Assembly (NCBI RefSeq): GCF_032062135.1
Contig: NC_092866.1
Location: 26,346,789 to 26,410,788 of the forward strand
From: Pyxicephalus adspersus
Lineage: Eukaryota > Chordata > Amphibia > Anura > Pyxicephalidae
DNA: 64,000 nucleotides
Reading direction: 5' to 3'
Shown: piece after piece, positions 1 through 12,282 of the stretch
Layout of the letters: each line of letters starts with the position of its first letter
Numbering within the stretch: position 1 is the first letter of the stretch
Notes under the pieces: generated by a model
Database searches by the model: none
Seen by the model: only the letters and a program-made list of their open reading frames with translations
What the model was told of the DNA's origin: nothing
Position numbers and translations under genes: made by a program

Positions 1-340
1 ATACAGATTTTTTTTGGCTTTTTTGATAGATAGTGAGTGGGGTCAGAATAAAATATCTTTTTTTTTTAGAGAAATACAGACATTTTTCTGGCTTTTTTAT
101 AGATAGCAAGTGGGATCAGAATAAAATATCTGTATTTTTTGAGAGAAATACAGACAATTTTCTGGCTTTTTTGATAGATAGCAAGTGGGGTCAGAATAAA
201 ATATCTTTTTTTTTGGGTGAGAAATAGAGACATTTTTCAAGCTTTTTTGATAGATAGCAAGTGCTATCAGAATGAAATATCTGTATTTTTTGGAGAGTAG
301 GACAGAAATGTTTCTGCCCTTTTTGCTAGATAGCAAGAGG
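1..340. repeat. 75-bp tandem repeat, about 4.4 copies
   Basis: A unit containing 'gatagatagcaagtggggtc' followed by 'agaataaaatatc' and a T-rich spacer recurs near 25, 99, 173, 249 and 327, giving a period of about 74-78 bp. The last copy is diverged. The short open frames here are repeat translations, not genes. The array may extend to the left of the window. Confidence 0.85.
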
Positions 341-735
341 TAGCATCAAAAACTGCACAATCTGTATATTTCAAGATATACAGAAGGCTTCTATCCTGTC
401 CCTGTCACAGTGCACTTCTCTCCCTACTTCTTTCTCTGACACAGAACACAAGATGGAGTGACTATCCCCTCCCTCCTTCCTTACATATGCCTGTGCTCAG
501 ATCTCCCCTGATTGGGCTGTTGGGCCTTGCTGTGCATCGTGGGAGCAAATGATTCGCTCCCCGCCACGCCATTCCAGCCAGAAATAGTCGCCGCTCCCGC
601 CCCCTGCATTTTCCTTTGTTTGTTTGGCGAGAACACGACCTCATGGCTTAAATGTTTGGTAAGCGAGAACGGCCCGATTCGCCGCAAGATCGAATTTACA
701 AATCTCACTCGCTAATCCCTATTGCCATCTACCAG
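341..735. other. unannotated spacer with GC-rich patch
   Basis: No gene recognised. Positions 480-700 are GC-richer than the surroundings and hold short overlapping frames on both strands without family motifs. This could be part of an old dispersed repeat. Confidence 0.4.
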
Positions 736-1390
736 GATGCTGAATGTGAAAGGAGGTTGGACATTTCAGCAAGACAATAATCCCAAACACACAGCTAAAG
801 AAAAGCTCAATTGGTTTCAGAGAAAGAAAATAAAGCTGCTAGAATGGCCTAGACAATCACCCAACTTAAACCTAATTGAAAACAGACGAGGCCCCTGAAA
901 CCTTCAAGATTTGATCTGAGGACTTTCAAGATTTGTGTGAAAGCATGGGACAAAAATCACACCTGAGCAATACATGTGACTACTTTCTTCATATACAGGA
1001 GGCGTCTTGAAGCTGTCATTACCTACATTGACTGTCCTAAGTGTTAAAATAAATTTCAGTAAGCGTAATTAAAACTTGTTGTTTAAAGTTTTTTGCTTTG
1101 TTTGTGATCAGCTCGCAGTGACTGACACCATGCTGCCTAGTAAGTTGACACAAACGTCTGTTCTAATTGCATTTAATAAAATATTGTACCTGTACCGACT
1201 TTCATACAAATTCATCTTAAGAACAAACCTATAGTCCCTATCTTGTAAAGGACTACCTGTTTTGATTTATTTGTGTGTGTGGATTACCTGGGTTGTTACC
1301 GAAAGATGGTGTACATTTCATGTCAATAAACCAATTAGAAATAAATTTACTGAAAAAACATTGACGTGTTCAATACTTTTTTCCCAACTG
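736..1390 (+). mobile_element. Tc1/mariner-like transposase remnant (3' part)
   Basis: Around 755-880 the + strand reads the C-terminal half of a Tc1-type DDE transposase: a [15 protein letters not shown] block followed by W-F and then [15 protein letters not shown], the region that carries the second catalytic Asp and the third acidic residue. Stops interrupt the frame and the N-terminal DNA-binding half is absent. Downstream to about 1385 the sequence resembles a Tc1 3' end ('gtgttcaatactttttt'). It is an inactive fossil, and the exact ends are uncertain. Confidence 0.75.
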
Positions 1391-2741
1391 CATATTGTAG
1401 TGTACTGAGTGTAGAGTATTTGGAAACAACTTTCTTCAATTTAACCATCAAGAGTAAGGCTGGAGTTAATGGTAAAACTACAGACTTACAGATTATTATT
1501 TGGGATCCAGGTCCAGAGTGTATTGGAAGGGTAACAACCCATCAGGTGCGCCATCCCTCTCCTAGGCCAGAAACTGGAGGTAGCTCTGAAGCAACTGCCT
1601 AATGCTAATAAAAGAAAGACTCCTAGAAATAATCTGGTCAAGTGGGCTGGGTGACATCCCGTTCACAAGTATGTGAGTGCTTTTAAATGTAAATAGTCCA
1701 AAGAGTTCAGGAGTAAGTTGGGGCATTGTTATATCACAGTTACTAGAAGCAATGGCATGACAGATTTGAGAAAACCTATTTTATGCTTGCAATTTCTTAT
1801 GGATTATATTTTGGAAATGCCACAACATGAAATTTGTTTCTTTGCTCAAAATATTTGCAAATATGCAAGTAAAACTTTTCGTTAGCAGAAAAGATAAGAC
1901 CATGAACAGCAAAACAAAGTCTAAATCTGTCAAAAGAGCACAATACCAGTACCAATCTCAAGCTTTGTAGCATCTGATACAGGGGTGATTTTTGCTGTGG
2001 TTCCAGAGTTATTACATCTGTGCACCCACATCCCTTCAAGCCTCTCATAGGTCTGTCTACCTGAGCCACACCCAGGCAATGGCTCCATCTCCACCCACCA
2101 GTTTCAACTTGCAATTACTTTTTTTTTGGATTTGGCAGATGCTTTTTAGCAACCCTCAATTTCTGGTCTGGAAAAGGAATTGAATGCCTGGCCCACCCAT
2201 TCCTTCTAAGACCCTCCAATTGAGGCCTGTATTCCAATTAAAGAGCCACAACTCTAGCACCACAATTACTCTCAGTGTAATTCAAGCCCCTTAATTGTGA
2301 TGTATTATTTATATGCTGGCAAATACTCATTACATTTGGCCTCAAATACCTTGTGACACTCAAACCACTTTCAAATATGCGTTAACATTGGACCAAATAA
2401 GACCATTTATTATCCTTTGTTTGACAGGTAGTAGGAGTTGGCAGCATTGTTGTAGTTTCATTTTAACAGCATTTGCAAGCTTTTTCAAATTAAAATAAAA
2501 AAGGGCGACAGCTCTGCTAGGCTTTCACAGCACTTGTTACTATTCCTTGGGCCCCCAGAGTAAAAATTTAATAAAATAAAATAATCTATGATATTTGTTT
2601 TAATGTGTATAAATTTGTTTATATTGGTATTTTTTTTTTCTTAATAAAATAGCTTGCCTCTTGCCCTCCTAAAAAAACATTACTGAGCTATTTGGAAAAA
2701 AAAAACAATATTTTTTGAGTTTTTATGAAACAAAGTACAAT
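1391..2741. other. intergenic stretch, nothing recognised
   Basis: AT-rich DNA with scattered short frames (longest 105 codons on the minus strand) that lack recognisable domains. No RNA gene or target-site-flanked element was identified. Confidence 0.5.
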
Positions 2742-3012
2742 CAATCCAAAACTGATTGTCTATGGTATGTCACCCATTCTGATTGCCTTCATGAACTGTT
2801 TTATAAATTTCTATTGCAATACAATCCATAACTGATTGCCTTTGGTATGTTACCCATCTCACTGCCTTCATGAACTGTTTTATCCATTTCTATTGCAGTT
2901 CAATCCAAAACTGATTGCCTTTGGTATTATACCCATTCTGACTGCCTTTATGAACTGTTTTATCCATTTCTGTTGCAATACAATCCAAATCTGCCTCCTT
3001 ATGGTATGTCGT
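2742..3012. repeat. 80-bp tandem repeat, about 3.4 copies
   Basis: A unit beginning 'caatccaaaactgattg' and containing 'tgccttcatgaactgtttta' starts at 2742, 2822, 2901 and 2981, giving a period of 79-80 bp. Copies differ by a few substitutions each. No gene is associated with it. Confidence 0.9.
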
Positions 3013-3399
3013 ACATTTTAGATGTACTCATAGCACAAATTTGAATTTGGCCATTATCTGTTCACTATCTCTTTGTTCCAATTGATTGCTCATTGATATT
3101 TATTGCCCTGCTAATCCCTCCCCTACCCAGGTTTAACTGATATCCCAAATTCCTTGTTACTCTCATCAGTCCATTTATATTCAGGGCCTAAATTCCAAGT
3201 GCCGAATTATAAGGGCTTTGAGACATAATCCAGGGAATTGAACCAAGAATTGTAACCAGATTGGACACACCATTACACTGCAATTTCCATCTCAGGCCTA
3301 TAGAATGAATCATTATCAAGTTTCCGCCTGGATTCCAACACAACCTTTGCTGTTGCCATCCTGAAATGCTTTTTCACCAAACCATCTCTCTGACTGATT

Positions 3400-4337
3400 C
3401 ATCCTAACCCACACTCACCAAGCACTACAACCCATCCTACAGCTGCTTCTCACATGGACTTCAGTTTGCCACATTGTTTAATGTTCCCTACCCTTTCAGC
3501 AAAATACTCCCTCCTCCTAACCTTATTCCCATTCACCCCACCCATTAGTTCTTATCTCCTTTTTCTGGCAGTCTATCGAATGCCAGAACTGTTGGCAATA
3601 AACTAACCTCCATCCACAACTTCTCTCTAAATCTCTAAACATTCTGGCTCTCACTTCAATCACACTCTCTCCATCCTGTTACTCTGGATGCAGTTTCCCC
3701 TCCTCTCATCATCTCCACCTAATACCAGTCCGCTTGACCCAATTCCCTCGGTTCTATTCTGTACCCATTCCTCCACCTCCCTTTCTACTGCTATCTACCT
3801 CTCCACCTTCAAACATGCCATTATTCTCCCTATCCTGAAGAAAGCCTCACTAGACCCCTCCCTGCCTTCTAGCTACCCTTCTTCCATATGTTTCCAAACT
3901 TCTTGAGCACATTGTCTATAAAAGACTCACCATTTACATTTGACATAAACTCTCTTCTTGACCCTCCCCAATCTGGCTTTCAAGCTGCCCATTCCATCGA
4001 AACAGCCCTTAATAAAGTGGCCAATTACCTCCCTCAGAGCTAAGTCCCAAGGCAACTTTTCCCTCCTCTTTCTCCTAGATCTTTCCTCTGCTTTTGACAC
4101 TGTTGCTCACCCCCTTTATTCCCATTGATGCTCTCCTCTAGTATCAGTGACACTGCTCTCATTTGGTTTGCTCCCTACCTGTCTGACTGCTCTTTTTAAG
4201 TTTCTTTCAATGGTAATTCCTCCTCTCTCACTCTCCTTCCTGTTTGTGATCCCCAAGGGCCAGTCCTTGGACCAGTTCTCTTTTCTCTATACACTTCTTC
4301 ACCTGGTAGTCTCATTTCCTCCTTTGGTTTACAGTAC

Positions 4338-4368
<31 letters not shown>

Positions 4369-5100
4369 GTAAATATAACACAAATTCCAAGTCCTGTCAC
4401 TTTTATCTCCTAAATCCGCCCCTACCAGGCCCCAGATACCATTAAACTGCTTGCACACCCTCTTATGATCTCTTGGCTAGACTACGGTAACATCCTCCTC
4501 TCTGGTATTCCACTAACCCGACTCTCTCCTCTACAATCTATCATGAATGCTGCAGCCAGACCTATCCAGCCTTCCCATCACTCCCTTTCTGCTGTATCTT
4601 TTTGTAGTTCCCTTCATTGGTTCTATTTCACTTTAGAATCAAATTCAAGCTTCTGTGCTATGCCTTTAAATCCCTTCACAGCTCTTATCCCACTTACCTT
4701 TCTGACCTGGTAGAAAAATACACCCCTAGCCACTTTCTTCGCTCCTCCAATGAACTACTAATGTCTTCCTCACCCATAACCTTGGCACACGCTTTTAGAC
4801 TTTTCTTCAGCTGCCTTGACCCTTTGGCATGGTTTTCCACAATTTATTTGGCTTGCCCTTTCTTTCTGCTCATTTAAAAGAGCACTCAAAACCCATCTTT
4901 TCAAACTTGCCTACCGGTCTTCCTCTGTCTCTTAAAGCCCTGACTACTTCCCACAACTCCATATGTCCCCTCCTAATGTGTGATACTTTCCCCATCTGCT
5001 AGATTGTAAAGTCTTTGGGGCAGGGTCCTCTCCTTCCCGTGTCACTGTCTGTATCGGTCTGTCATTTGTAACCTGTATTTAATGTACATTATGATATGAT
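3400..5100 (+). mobile_element. L2-like LINE, internally deleted copy
   Basis: Translated pieces on the + strand match an L2-type non-LTR retrotransposon. They run in order: endonuclease/linker remnants (3560-3900), an RT segment with a SGFQAAHS-type block and LDLSSAFDTV (3950-4110), a [17 protein letters not shown] block (4250-4300), then the C-terminal domain containing 'LDYGNILLSGIPLT' and 'MNAAARPIQPSHHS' (4465-4700). The 3' tail is at 4990-5095 ('agattgtaaagtctttggggc'). The part that should encode YADDTQ is missing and replaced by an (AT)n run at 4340-4370. Many frameshifts and stops make it inactive. The same family recurs at 23.7-26.6 kb and 62.5-63.8 kb, and as short tails elsewhere. 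Confidence 0.8.
4339..4369. repeat. (AT)n microsatellite inside the L2-like LINE
   Basis: A run of about 14 AT dinucleotides marks the point where the RT catalytic segment of the surrounding LINE has been lost. Confidence 0.9.
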
Positions 5101-5127
5101 ATGTATTGTATTATGAAATACAAACGT

Positions 5128-5262
5128 CTCTATTAAATCGAAAATCTGACATTCCTTAAAATATTCCCCAATGGCAATCACTTAGTGCTATTAAAAGCAT
5201 AGACCTGGAAAATTCCTGGGAATGTTTGAGGGAATGTCAGATTCCCTGTTTTATAAATAGAG
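5128..5262. mobile_element. short palindromic MITE, copy A
   Basis: A 135-bp foldback sequence. The left arm begins 'ctctattaaatcg' with 'tctgacattcc'; the right arm ends 'agattccctgttttataaat' and then 'agag', its near reverse complement. A related copy lies in pygm intron 1 at 39214-39343. No coding capacity. Superfamily not determined. Confidence 0.7.
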
Positions 5263-5509
5263 GCCAAAGCGTTTTGTCTATCTCTACTAAGTTTTTAAGT
5301 ACTGGCTTACTCCTTAAGACTAAAGCCAGTGAAATAGAGACAAGGTTCACAATAAGCTATACCTACATCTTGTTGATGCATTTTAAGATGAGATTATGTA
5401 CACAGGTAACCTATTTGGTACCAACCTTTCCTCTAGATGTGACATACCGATGATACTATATAAAGACATGATGACATAGCTGAGATAGAGGCCTACACTG
5501 CCTGTAAAA

Positions 5510-5865
5510 TGGAAAAAAAATGACATTAAATTCACTCCTTACACTAACCAAAAAGAGTTTGAAATTTTGAATGCAATATCAACAGGGACATTTGGTCAAA
5601 ATTTAAAAACCAACACACACTTCAAAAACAGCTCTTTACATTTAGAGACTTTGCAGATCAGGTGCTATGACCAAAATTGAAAAAATACCCATCTTGTCAA
5701 AGCAGATATAGAATTCAACAAATAGAGAACGAATAATGCTGAAGACAATTGACACTTGAGGAGTTATATTCATAACTCGTTTTAACAATCCGCATAAAGA
5801 AATGAATAAACTATACAAATTTTTGAATATCCCAGAACAAAACCTATACTTTTATAACAGATCCC
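5510..5865. repeat. dispersed repeat, copy 1 (pair with 11190-11580)
   Basis: This stretch aligns by eye to 11190-11580. Shared blocks include 'attcactccttacactaacc', 'aatatcaacaggg', 'cacttcaaaaaca' and a final 'ctatacttttataa'. It is AT-rich and not coding. The parent element is unknown. Confidence 0.75.
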
Positions 5866-6539
5866 AATATTCCACTTTATAATAAATAAAACTAGATAAA
5901 GGAGAATTTGAGCAAATTGCCAATAAAGTCGGAGGATTTCCCGGGCGGTGCCAGATGAGGTGGCTGCAACTGCATCCTACCTTTAAAAAACAGGCAGCAT
6001 TACGTCCACCTCTTCCCTGAAGGCCCTTGGAATGAGGTGAAACACCGTAGAACCAATTGGCAGTGGAACTTGACTTCTCCCCTGCTGACTCCAAACAAAC
6101 AGGCGCACAGCAGTGAGTCCCAGTAGCCATCTTGGAATGTTGCAATACAACATATTGCACCTGTAAATTTATTCATCTGAGTTAATTTATGTACATTTTG
6201 CTGTATGTTGCCTTAATGTTCTCACATGACAGTAGACAAACTAAAATTTGTAAGTCATCCTGAAGTTGAGAAATTGTAACTCCCAGAAAAAAAAACACTT
6301 CATTGTGTAAGGAAAAATAAAGCGCTGCAGTAAATAGAAAAAAAAAACCTAAGGCCCCTGATATAGTGCAGGAAACTCACTGGAAACAAGGTGATGAGGC
6401 TCTTTTGAGAGATTTCTGAACAAGGGAGGTCCTTGCCACAACGTACAAAACAAAAAAGAGGGGGATGACTATCCTTCGAAGCAAACAATTATTCAATCTG
6501 TTGATCTGGATGAGGAAAGTAGATAGGTCTTGCTGGTCT
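5866..6539. other. spacer, GC-richer patch, nothing firm
   Basis: Positions 5930-6160 are GC-richer and include a 102-codon minus-strand frame without recognisable motifs. It may be the 5' region of a LINE, but this cannot be shown from sequence alone. Confidence 0.3.
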
Positions 6540-8440
6540 TGGATTTGGCAGGAGCAGTTTACACTCTATGTAATATATATACATAATTTACACTTAACTA
6601 ATGCAGAAATTGGAAGGGAAATATCTTAATCTAATCATAGCTGGTGATTTTAATGCTATTTTTGACCCCGCAATAGACTGATCCTCCATGTCTAATAGGT
6701 TGTATAATACTGCCTCTAGGGATTTAAAGCATTTGGTATCTCAGCTTTCTTTAGTGAATGTCTGGAGACTTCAAACCCCACCGAAAGGGGCTACACCTAA
6801 GGCACACACTTTTATGGGACTGACTATTTTCTGGTGGGGGAGTCCCTTTTTTGCATGCTTTCTCAATCATCCATAGTGATCCTTTCTGACCATGCGCCTA
6901 TTCTCTTGACACTGGGAATTTTTTTTTAAATCATTCTAATCTACTAGGATTTGGAGATTTCCTCCTCATTTGGCTAAACACCTGATTTAATAAATCTTGT
7001 TAAGTATCAATGGGCAAATACTTTGGATGACTACCTGGAACATCGGAACTCTCCTATATTGCAGTGGCACAGAATGAAAGCAGTCATTAGGAGACACATA
7101 TGAAAGATACCTACCGGAAAAGGAAAGCTTATTACTCCCAATACACAGAATTATAGGCTAAAGTAATAGGGCATATCTAGAACATGGCTCGCCCTTACTA
7201 AAACACAGATGGCAAGAAGCAGGTAAGTGGTTAAATGTGCATGACGCATCTAGAGTAGAGCCCAAAACCCATTTTATTAAACATAAATTCTAGAGGTGGG
7301 ACAATAAAGTGGGCTCCTTATTGGCTAAACTAACAAAAACCCCGAGGCCCAAACCATACATTTGTAGGGTCAAAGACCTTCACTCTGATGCACTGCACAC
7401 CATTCAGGACAAAATTATACAAACCTTTGAAATTTTTTACCAACAGCTTTATACAGCACAGCTGTCTGAAACCTGATAGATTACAGGAACTCCTGTCTAA
7501 GGTTAAACTAACTATATTATCTTCTGGGCAGCATGATGCTTTGAATGGTCCAGTAACTGCTGGGGAGATTCAGAGGATTGTGTGTACGATGGCAACTAAC
7601 AAATCCTCTGGTCGGGATGGCTTCTCTATGGAGTTTTTTAAACTTCCTACAAAAGAAGCTACCCCTTTTACTAGCTGAGGTTTACAATGCAATTCTAATA
7701 CATAACTACCCATTTCTCGATTTTAATGAGGTCTTCACAACTTTAATACCTAGGGAGGGAAGAGACCCTTCTCTGCTGTCTTCTTCTAGACCCATCTCTT
7801 TACTAAACTATGACTAGAAAATTTTTGATAAAATAATGGCCTACAGTATCCAGAGATTTTTACCCTCCTTGCTTACATTAAATCAACTAGGCTTTGTGCA
7901 TGGGAAGCACTCAACAATAAGGTTCTGAACTGCAATAGCTGCCACAGTAGTGACTTCAAGGCCTAATGCCCCCCATAATGATGCTGCTAGGATTGGATGC
8001 ACAAAAGGCATTCGATAGGGTGGTGTGGCCCTTACTAAATGCTATTTTCACCCAACAGGCATTTGGGCAAATCTTTGCATCATTTTTTAAAATATATTTA
8101 TTAATCTAATAATCCTATATACGCTTCAAATGCTACCCATATTAGTATGTTCATCAGACCTACAAGGCAATAGATCTTTCTGTTCTTTTATTTAGGCATG
8201 AAAGAGGTCTTGTTTGGTTCTGCATATCGTACAACAACCAGTAAAAAATGGTGGACCTAATTTCCCAGCTATAGAATTATATAACTTGGCGTCAATCACC
8301 AGATATGTTAGAGATTGGATCCATGGCACCTCTTGTTATGTTGATTCCTCACTATTCTGTACCGGAAATAAACTTATCCTATATTTTAGATATGCGTAAG
8401 GAGTTGCTGCCATTAGAGATTCTGTGAAAAATAAATAAAT
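6540..8440 (+). mobile_element. 5'-truncated L1/Tx1-clade LINE, ORF2 remnant
   Basis: The + strand carries ordered ORF2 fragments of an L1-clade element. The end of the endonuclease is at 6620-6690 (LIIAGDFNAIFDPAID). The RT entry block is at 7578-7660 (NKSSGRDGFSMEFFK). RPISLLNYD is at 7790-7815, LGLDAQKAFDRVVWP at 7985-8030, and a C-terminal RYVRDWIHG block at 8290-8325. The segment that should hold the FADD-type catalytic motif is deleted between about 8030 and 8200, and many stops are present. ORF1 and the first half of the endonuclease are missing, as expected for 5' truncation during target-primed reverse transcription. It ends in an A-rich stretch near 8440. Confidence 0.8.
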
Positions 8441-8754
8441 AAAATATGCACTGTCAGATACACACAACATCAAAGAAATGCCTACAGACATCAAATTTCT
8501 GTCACTATAAATTATATTTCCTGATTGTATGCAGCGACAGTAGAACAAGTGCTGTACACACATCGCTAGAGAGGGGAAGGGTATCCTGTTTAGTGTTGGT
8601 CAAATAGCTCACTATTCGATTCGGCAGCTATTCACTCCAATATACCAAAAAAATTCGGGTGGTCGAATGTCAAAGCCGAACACCATTAAAGTCAATGGGA
8701 GGAAAAATTCGGGTTTTTTCAGCACTGTGTAGGGCTTCCACAGCCTCCAAACAG

Positions 8755-8895
8755 ATGTAAAAAAATACATTATAAAAGGATACATAAAAAGATACATTGT
8801 AAAGAGATACATTGTAAAAGGATACATAAAAAGATACATTGTAAAGAGATACATTGTAAAAGGATACATAAAAAGATACATTAAAAAGATACATA
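8755..8895. repeat. short tandem repeats in the hAT element
   Basis: 'agatacattgtaaa' and 'ggatacataaaa' modules alternate about ten times with a 16-17-bp sub-period grouped in larger units. Minus-strand frames here are low-complexity Met-Tyr-Leu-Phe repeats and not genes. Confidence 0.8.
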
Positions 8896-8959
8896 ACACT
8901 ATTCCATACCCCTGTGCTTCACATGAAGATTAAAGAGCACCTGTCAAATCAATTTTAGG

Positions 8960-9398
8960 CTAAAGCTAGGTACACACTTCCAATAATTATTGTTAGAAAA
9001 TGAACGATTACGACCGATCAACGATTATGCACGATTATACTTGAACAATCATATTGTGCACAATTCTGTATATGCTGTAACAATATGATTGTTCATATAT
9101 AATCCACCAACAGTGTCCACACACTAGATACAATGGTTTGAACGAAGCAGGAAGGGACATGTAAAGGAGAAAGTGTACTGCAGAAACATGCACAATCACT
9201 GAACGACACGATACTGTACACACGATAGATAGTGAAAGATCGTCGGCCAATCAGATCCACCGTGGCGGTTGTTCATTTCCAACGACAATCCTCGTTCGTC
9301 GGAGTCCTTGGTCACTTTTTTTTGGCCAATCGGTTGTTCATCGGTGGTTAGTCAGTCGTTTCTAACGATAATTATTGGACGTGTGTATGCAGCTTTAG
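8960..9398. mobile_element. MITE nested in the hAT element
   Basis: Terminal inverted repeats of about 36 bp. The left starts 'ctaaagctaggtacacac' and continues 'ccaataattattgttag'; the right end reads as its reverse complement with a few changes ('ctaacgataattattgg' then 'cagctttag'). It is 439 bp long and non-coding. A relative with a similar terminus lies at 40948-41278. The target duplication could not be assigned confidently. Confidence 0.7.
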
Positions 9399-9987
9399 TC
9401 TACACGGACTGCATTCCCATGGGCTAATCTACACCAGGACATTTCCTTCAGGCACGTTTTTGAGCGTTATCTTAAACGTTGCTTGCAACATTTAAAAAAT
9501 TAAAACGCTGGATAAACGCGGGAAAACGCTTCTATAGAAAGCTTCTATTGAAAACAATGGGGGCTTTTATAAACATTATTAGCAGGACTTTGGAATCTGG
9601 AAGCCCCCCTTTATTAAGGAGACTCCCAGATCTCCACCGCCCCACCCTGGGGAATGAGTACAGGGGTACATAAATCCCCTTACTCATTTCCTTAAGGGGT
9701 TAAAATATAAGTAAAAAATAGGACAAGGCTTTAATTTAAAATTATTTTATTAATGTGTGTGTTTGTGTAATTTTCCTTTTTTTTTTTTTTTTTTTACAGG
9801 TTATCCCAATGACAGGATGATTTCCAGGGTTGCAATGAACAGAGCCCTGGAAATCCTCGTGACAGTGAGGGATTGCAGGGCACTAGGGGTTAAATGAGGA
9901 CAAGCCTCTCCATTCACCCCTAGTGCTCTGGCTGAGGTTTTATATTTCTCAGCCATTCAGCACTAGAGATGAATGGGGAGACTTGTG

Positions 9988-10368
9988 CCCATTCATCCCT
10001 AGTGCTCTGTGATTGGCTGAGAAATGGGAAATGCTGATGACAGCTCAAGCATCATCAGGATTTACCTTTCCTCAGCCAATCAGGGAGCAGAGCAATCAGC
10101 AGAACTTTACTATGCTGACAGCTCTGCTCCCTTGATCGCTCCTGCAGCCCTAGAGGAGCTGTGACATGTATTACACATACAGAATACATGTCACAGCTCC
10201 TCTACGGCTGCAGAAACGATCAGTGGAGCAGAGCTGTCAGCATAGTAAAGCTCCGCTCATTGCTCTGCTCCCTGATTGGCTGAGGAAAGGGAAACCCTGA
10301 TGATGCTTGAGCTGTCATCAGGGTTTCCTATTTCTCAGCCAATCACAGAGCAGTAGAGGTATGAATGG
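9988..10368. repeat. large inverted repeat (hairpin), arms about 185 bp
   Basis: Arms at 9988-10172 and 10183-10368 are near reverse complements around a 10-bp loop centred at 10177. The inner stem reads 'gagctgtgacatgtatt' against 'aatacatgtcacagctc', and blocks such as 'gctgacagctctgctcc' and 'tgattggctgag' recur inverted further out. A few mismatches are present. It lies wholly inside the hAT-type element. Confidence 0.9.
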
Positions 10369-10725
10369 AGATGGTATCTCCATTCAACCTCTATTGCCCT
10401 CGTATTGCCTGCGGTTACAGCTAGTTGAAGGCACCTGCTTTCAATAAGCTGTGACCGCTAAGTTCCCACGGTGCAAGAATCCCACAATGACATTATGATT
10501 CATAATATCATAATATTATCATAATATTGTCGGATAACCTGTAAAAAATAAAAAAAAGAACAAGTTTATAATAAAAAACACATACGAAATTATTAATGTA
10601 AGAAAAAAAAAATTTTTTGCTGCCGAATCCCGTGTTTTTCGGGTCGGGTCCACCCGAATTCAAACAGCCATATTTGGGTCGAATATAGGGACAACCCGAA
10701 TTCGAACATCAACACTAATCCTGTT

Positions 10726-11189
10726 GCATCCTTCTCTAAAGAGTTTCACAGTGGTCATCCCTTCTTAGTTGTTTAGCGATCCGCCATGGCAAACAAAATC
10801 AGGGGAGAGCTGTACACACACACATTGGAACAGAGGTAGTCCATGGTAAAGACTGTAGTTGCCAAATTCAAACAATTGAAACTTTACATAAACAGGTAAA
10901 CATACATAAACAGATTGGGGGTGATTAACTAATGGAATTTCAGATGTTCCAATTACCAAGGATATCAGGATAACAAGGATGAACAGGATAACTCGTGGTT
11001 GTTGGAGTTACTCCACCCACTAATTTGTTTAAATATTTATTGGTTGCAAACCTCTTATAAATATATAGAACAAAATATACATAAAAAAATGGTTGAAGTA
11101 TGGTTTGAATGTTGAAGTAAGCAGAGATTTATCCCATTTCCTAAGCTTTAGTCCAGCTTTAGTGATGATAGAAAAAAAATGACAATAAA
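10726..11189. other. spacer, nothing recognised
   Basis: AT-rich DNA between the hAT element and the second copy of the dispersed repeat. No coding or RNA feature seen. Confidence 0.5.
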
Positions 11190-11580
11190 AAAAACGACAA
11201 TAAATTCACTCCTTACACTAACCAAAAAAGTTTGGAATTTTAAATGTAATATCAACAGGGGCACCAGGGTAATATTTAAAAACCAATTGACACTTCAAAA
11301 ACAATAGACAAAAACAGCTTTTTATATTTATAGACTTTGAGGGTGAGGTGAAAGTGCTATGGTGAAGAAAAAAAAAAAATACTTGTCAAAGCAAAAAAAA
11401 TAAATAAAAACATTTGCAGGAAGAATGCAATAAAGAAAGAGCCAATATAACAAACACTGCTACAATTGACATTAAAGAAGCTGCATTCATAGTTTTAACA
11501 ATGTGAATAAAGACATTTACAAACTTTACAAGTTTTGGTATATTCTAGAACAAAAACTATACTTTTATAAACAGAACTAA
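11190..11580. repeat. dispersed repeat, copy 2 (pair with 5510-5865)
   Basis: Same order of conserved blocks as the first copy, with extra A-rich insertions around 11370-11410. Similarity stops abruptly near 11580, where unrelated sequence begins. Origin unknown. Confidence 0.75.
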
Positions 11581-12230
11581 AGGACCACATGTGTAGTCCT
11601 TTAGTGTGCAAGGGGATAAGTCCCTTTTGCTATGTGAACAGCCTACTACAGCCTTTAGTAAATCAAGCAATACATCAATTTAATTTAGGACTATTTAAGA
11701 CTATAAAGCTATTTATCTATATGTCATTAAAATAATTATACTACAGGTATAACTATTATTCATATTCAACATATCCTAAAATATAGGAAATATAAAGGAT
11801 TTAATTTATTCAGTAATGCTGTTATGATCCATAAACTGTATACCCTTCACTTTATGGTCCGAATGATTGCATTATACCAATACTTTACCATTACTTGAGG
11901 GGCAATATCTATATTTATATATGTTTTAAAGACTGGATATACCATTGTTCTACCATCGGAAGTCTCACCTAATATTGCACTAATGTACTTTAAGATTATT
12001 ATGACAAACGTTTCCCTATAAACACCACTGTCTATAACACACCTATACCACTAGAGGACTCCCACTACAACCACTAAACCATATTATAGGTAATAGTAGG
12101 ATACTGTATCAAATCTAGGAACAAAGTGTTTTTGATATCAGATAGTAATTTATTATTCAAAATAAAAAATATATATTGTCTATGGTGTCGAAAGAATTTT
12201 TTAAAAAATACAACACAATTTCTTTTAAGG

Positions 12231-12282
<52 letters not shown>

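Larger units (their letters stand above)
8591..10717. mobile_element. non-autonomous hAT-type element, 2.1 kb, intact termini
   Basis: The element begins TAGTGTTGG and ends CAACACTA, forming short terminal inverted repeats. CGAAT-rich subterminal sequence is present at both ends. It is flanked by a perfect 8-bp direct repeat, ATCCTGTT, at 8583-8590 and 10718-10725. An 8-bp target duplication with short inverted termini is characteristic of hAT transposons. No transposase frame is present inside, so mobility would have needed a helper. The interior holds a short tandem repeat, a nested MITE (8960-9398) and a large hairpin (9988-10368). Confidence 0.8.

Noticed and set aside
33..336. Overlapping frames on both strands
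   Set aside because: Translations of a 75-bp tandem repeat.
8612..8899. Met-Tyr-Leu-Phe repeat protein, apparently membrane-like
   Set aside because: Low-complexity translation of short DNA tandem repeats in a hAT-type element.
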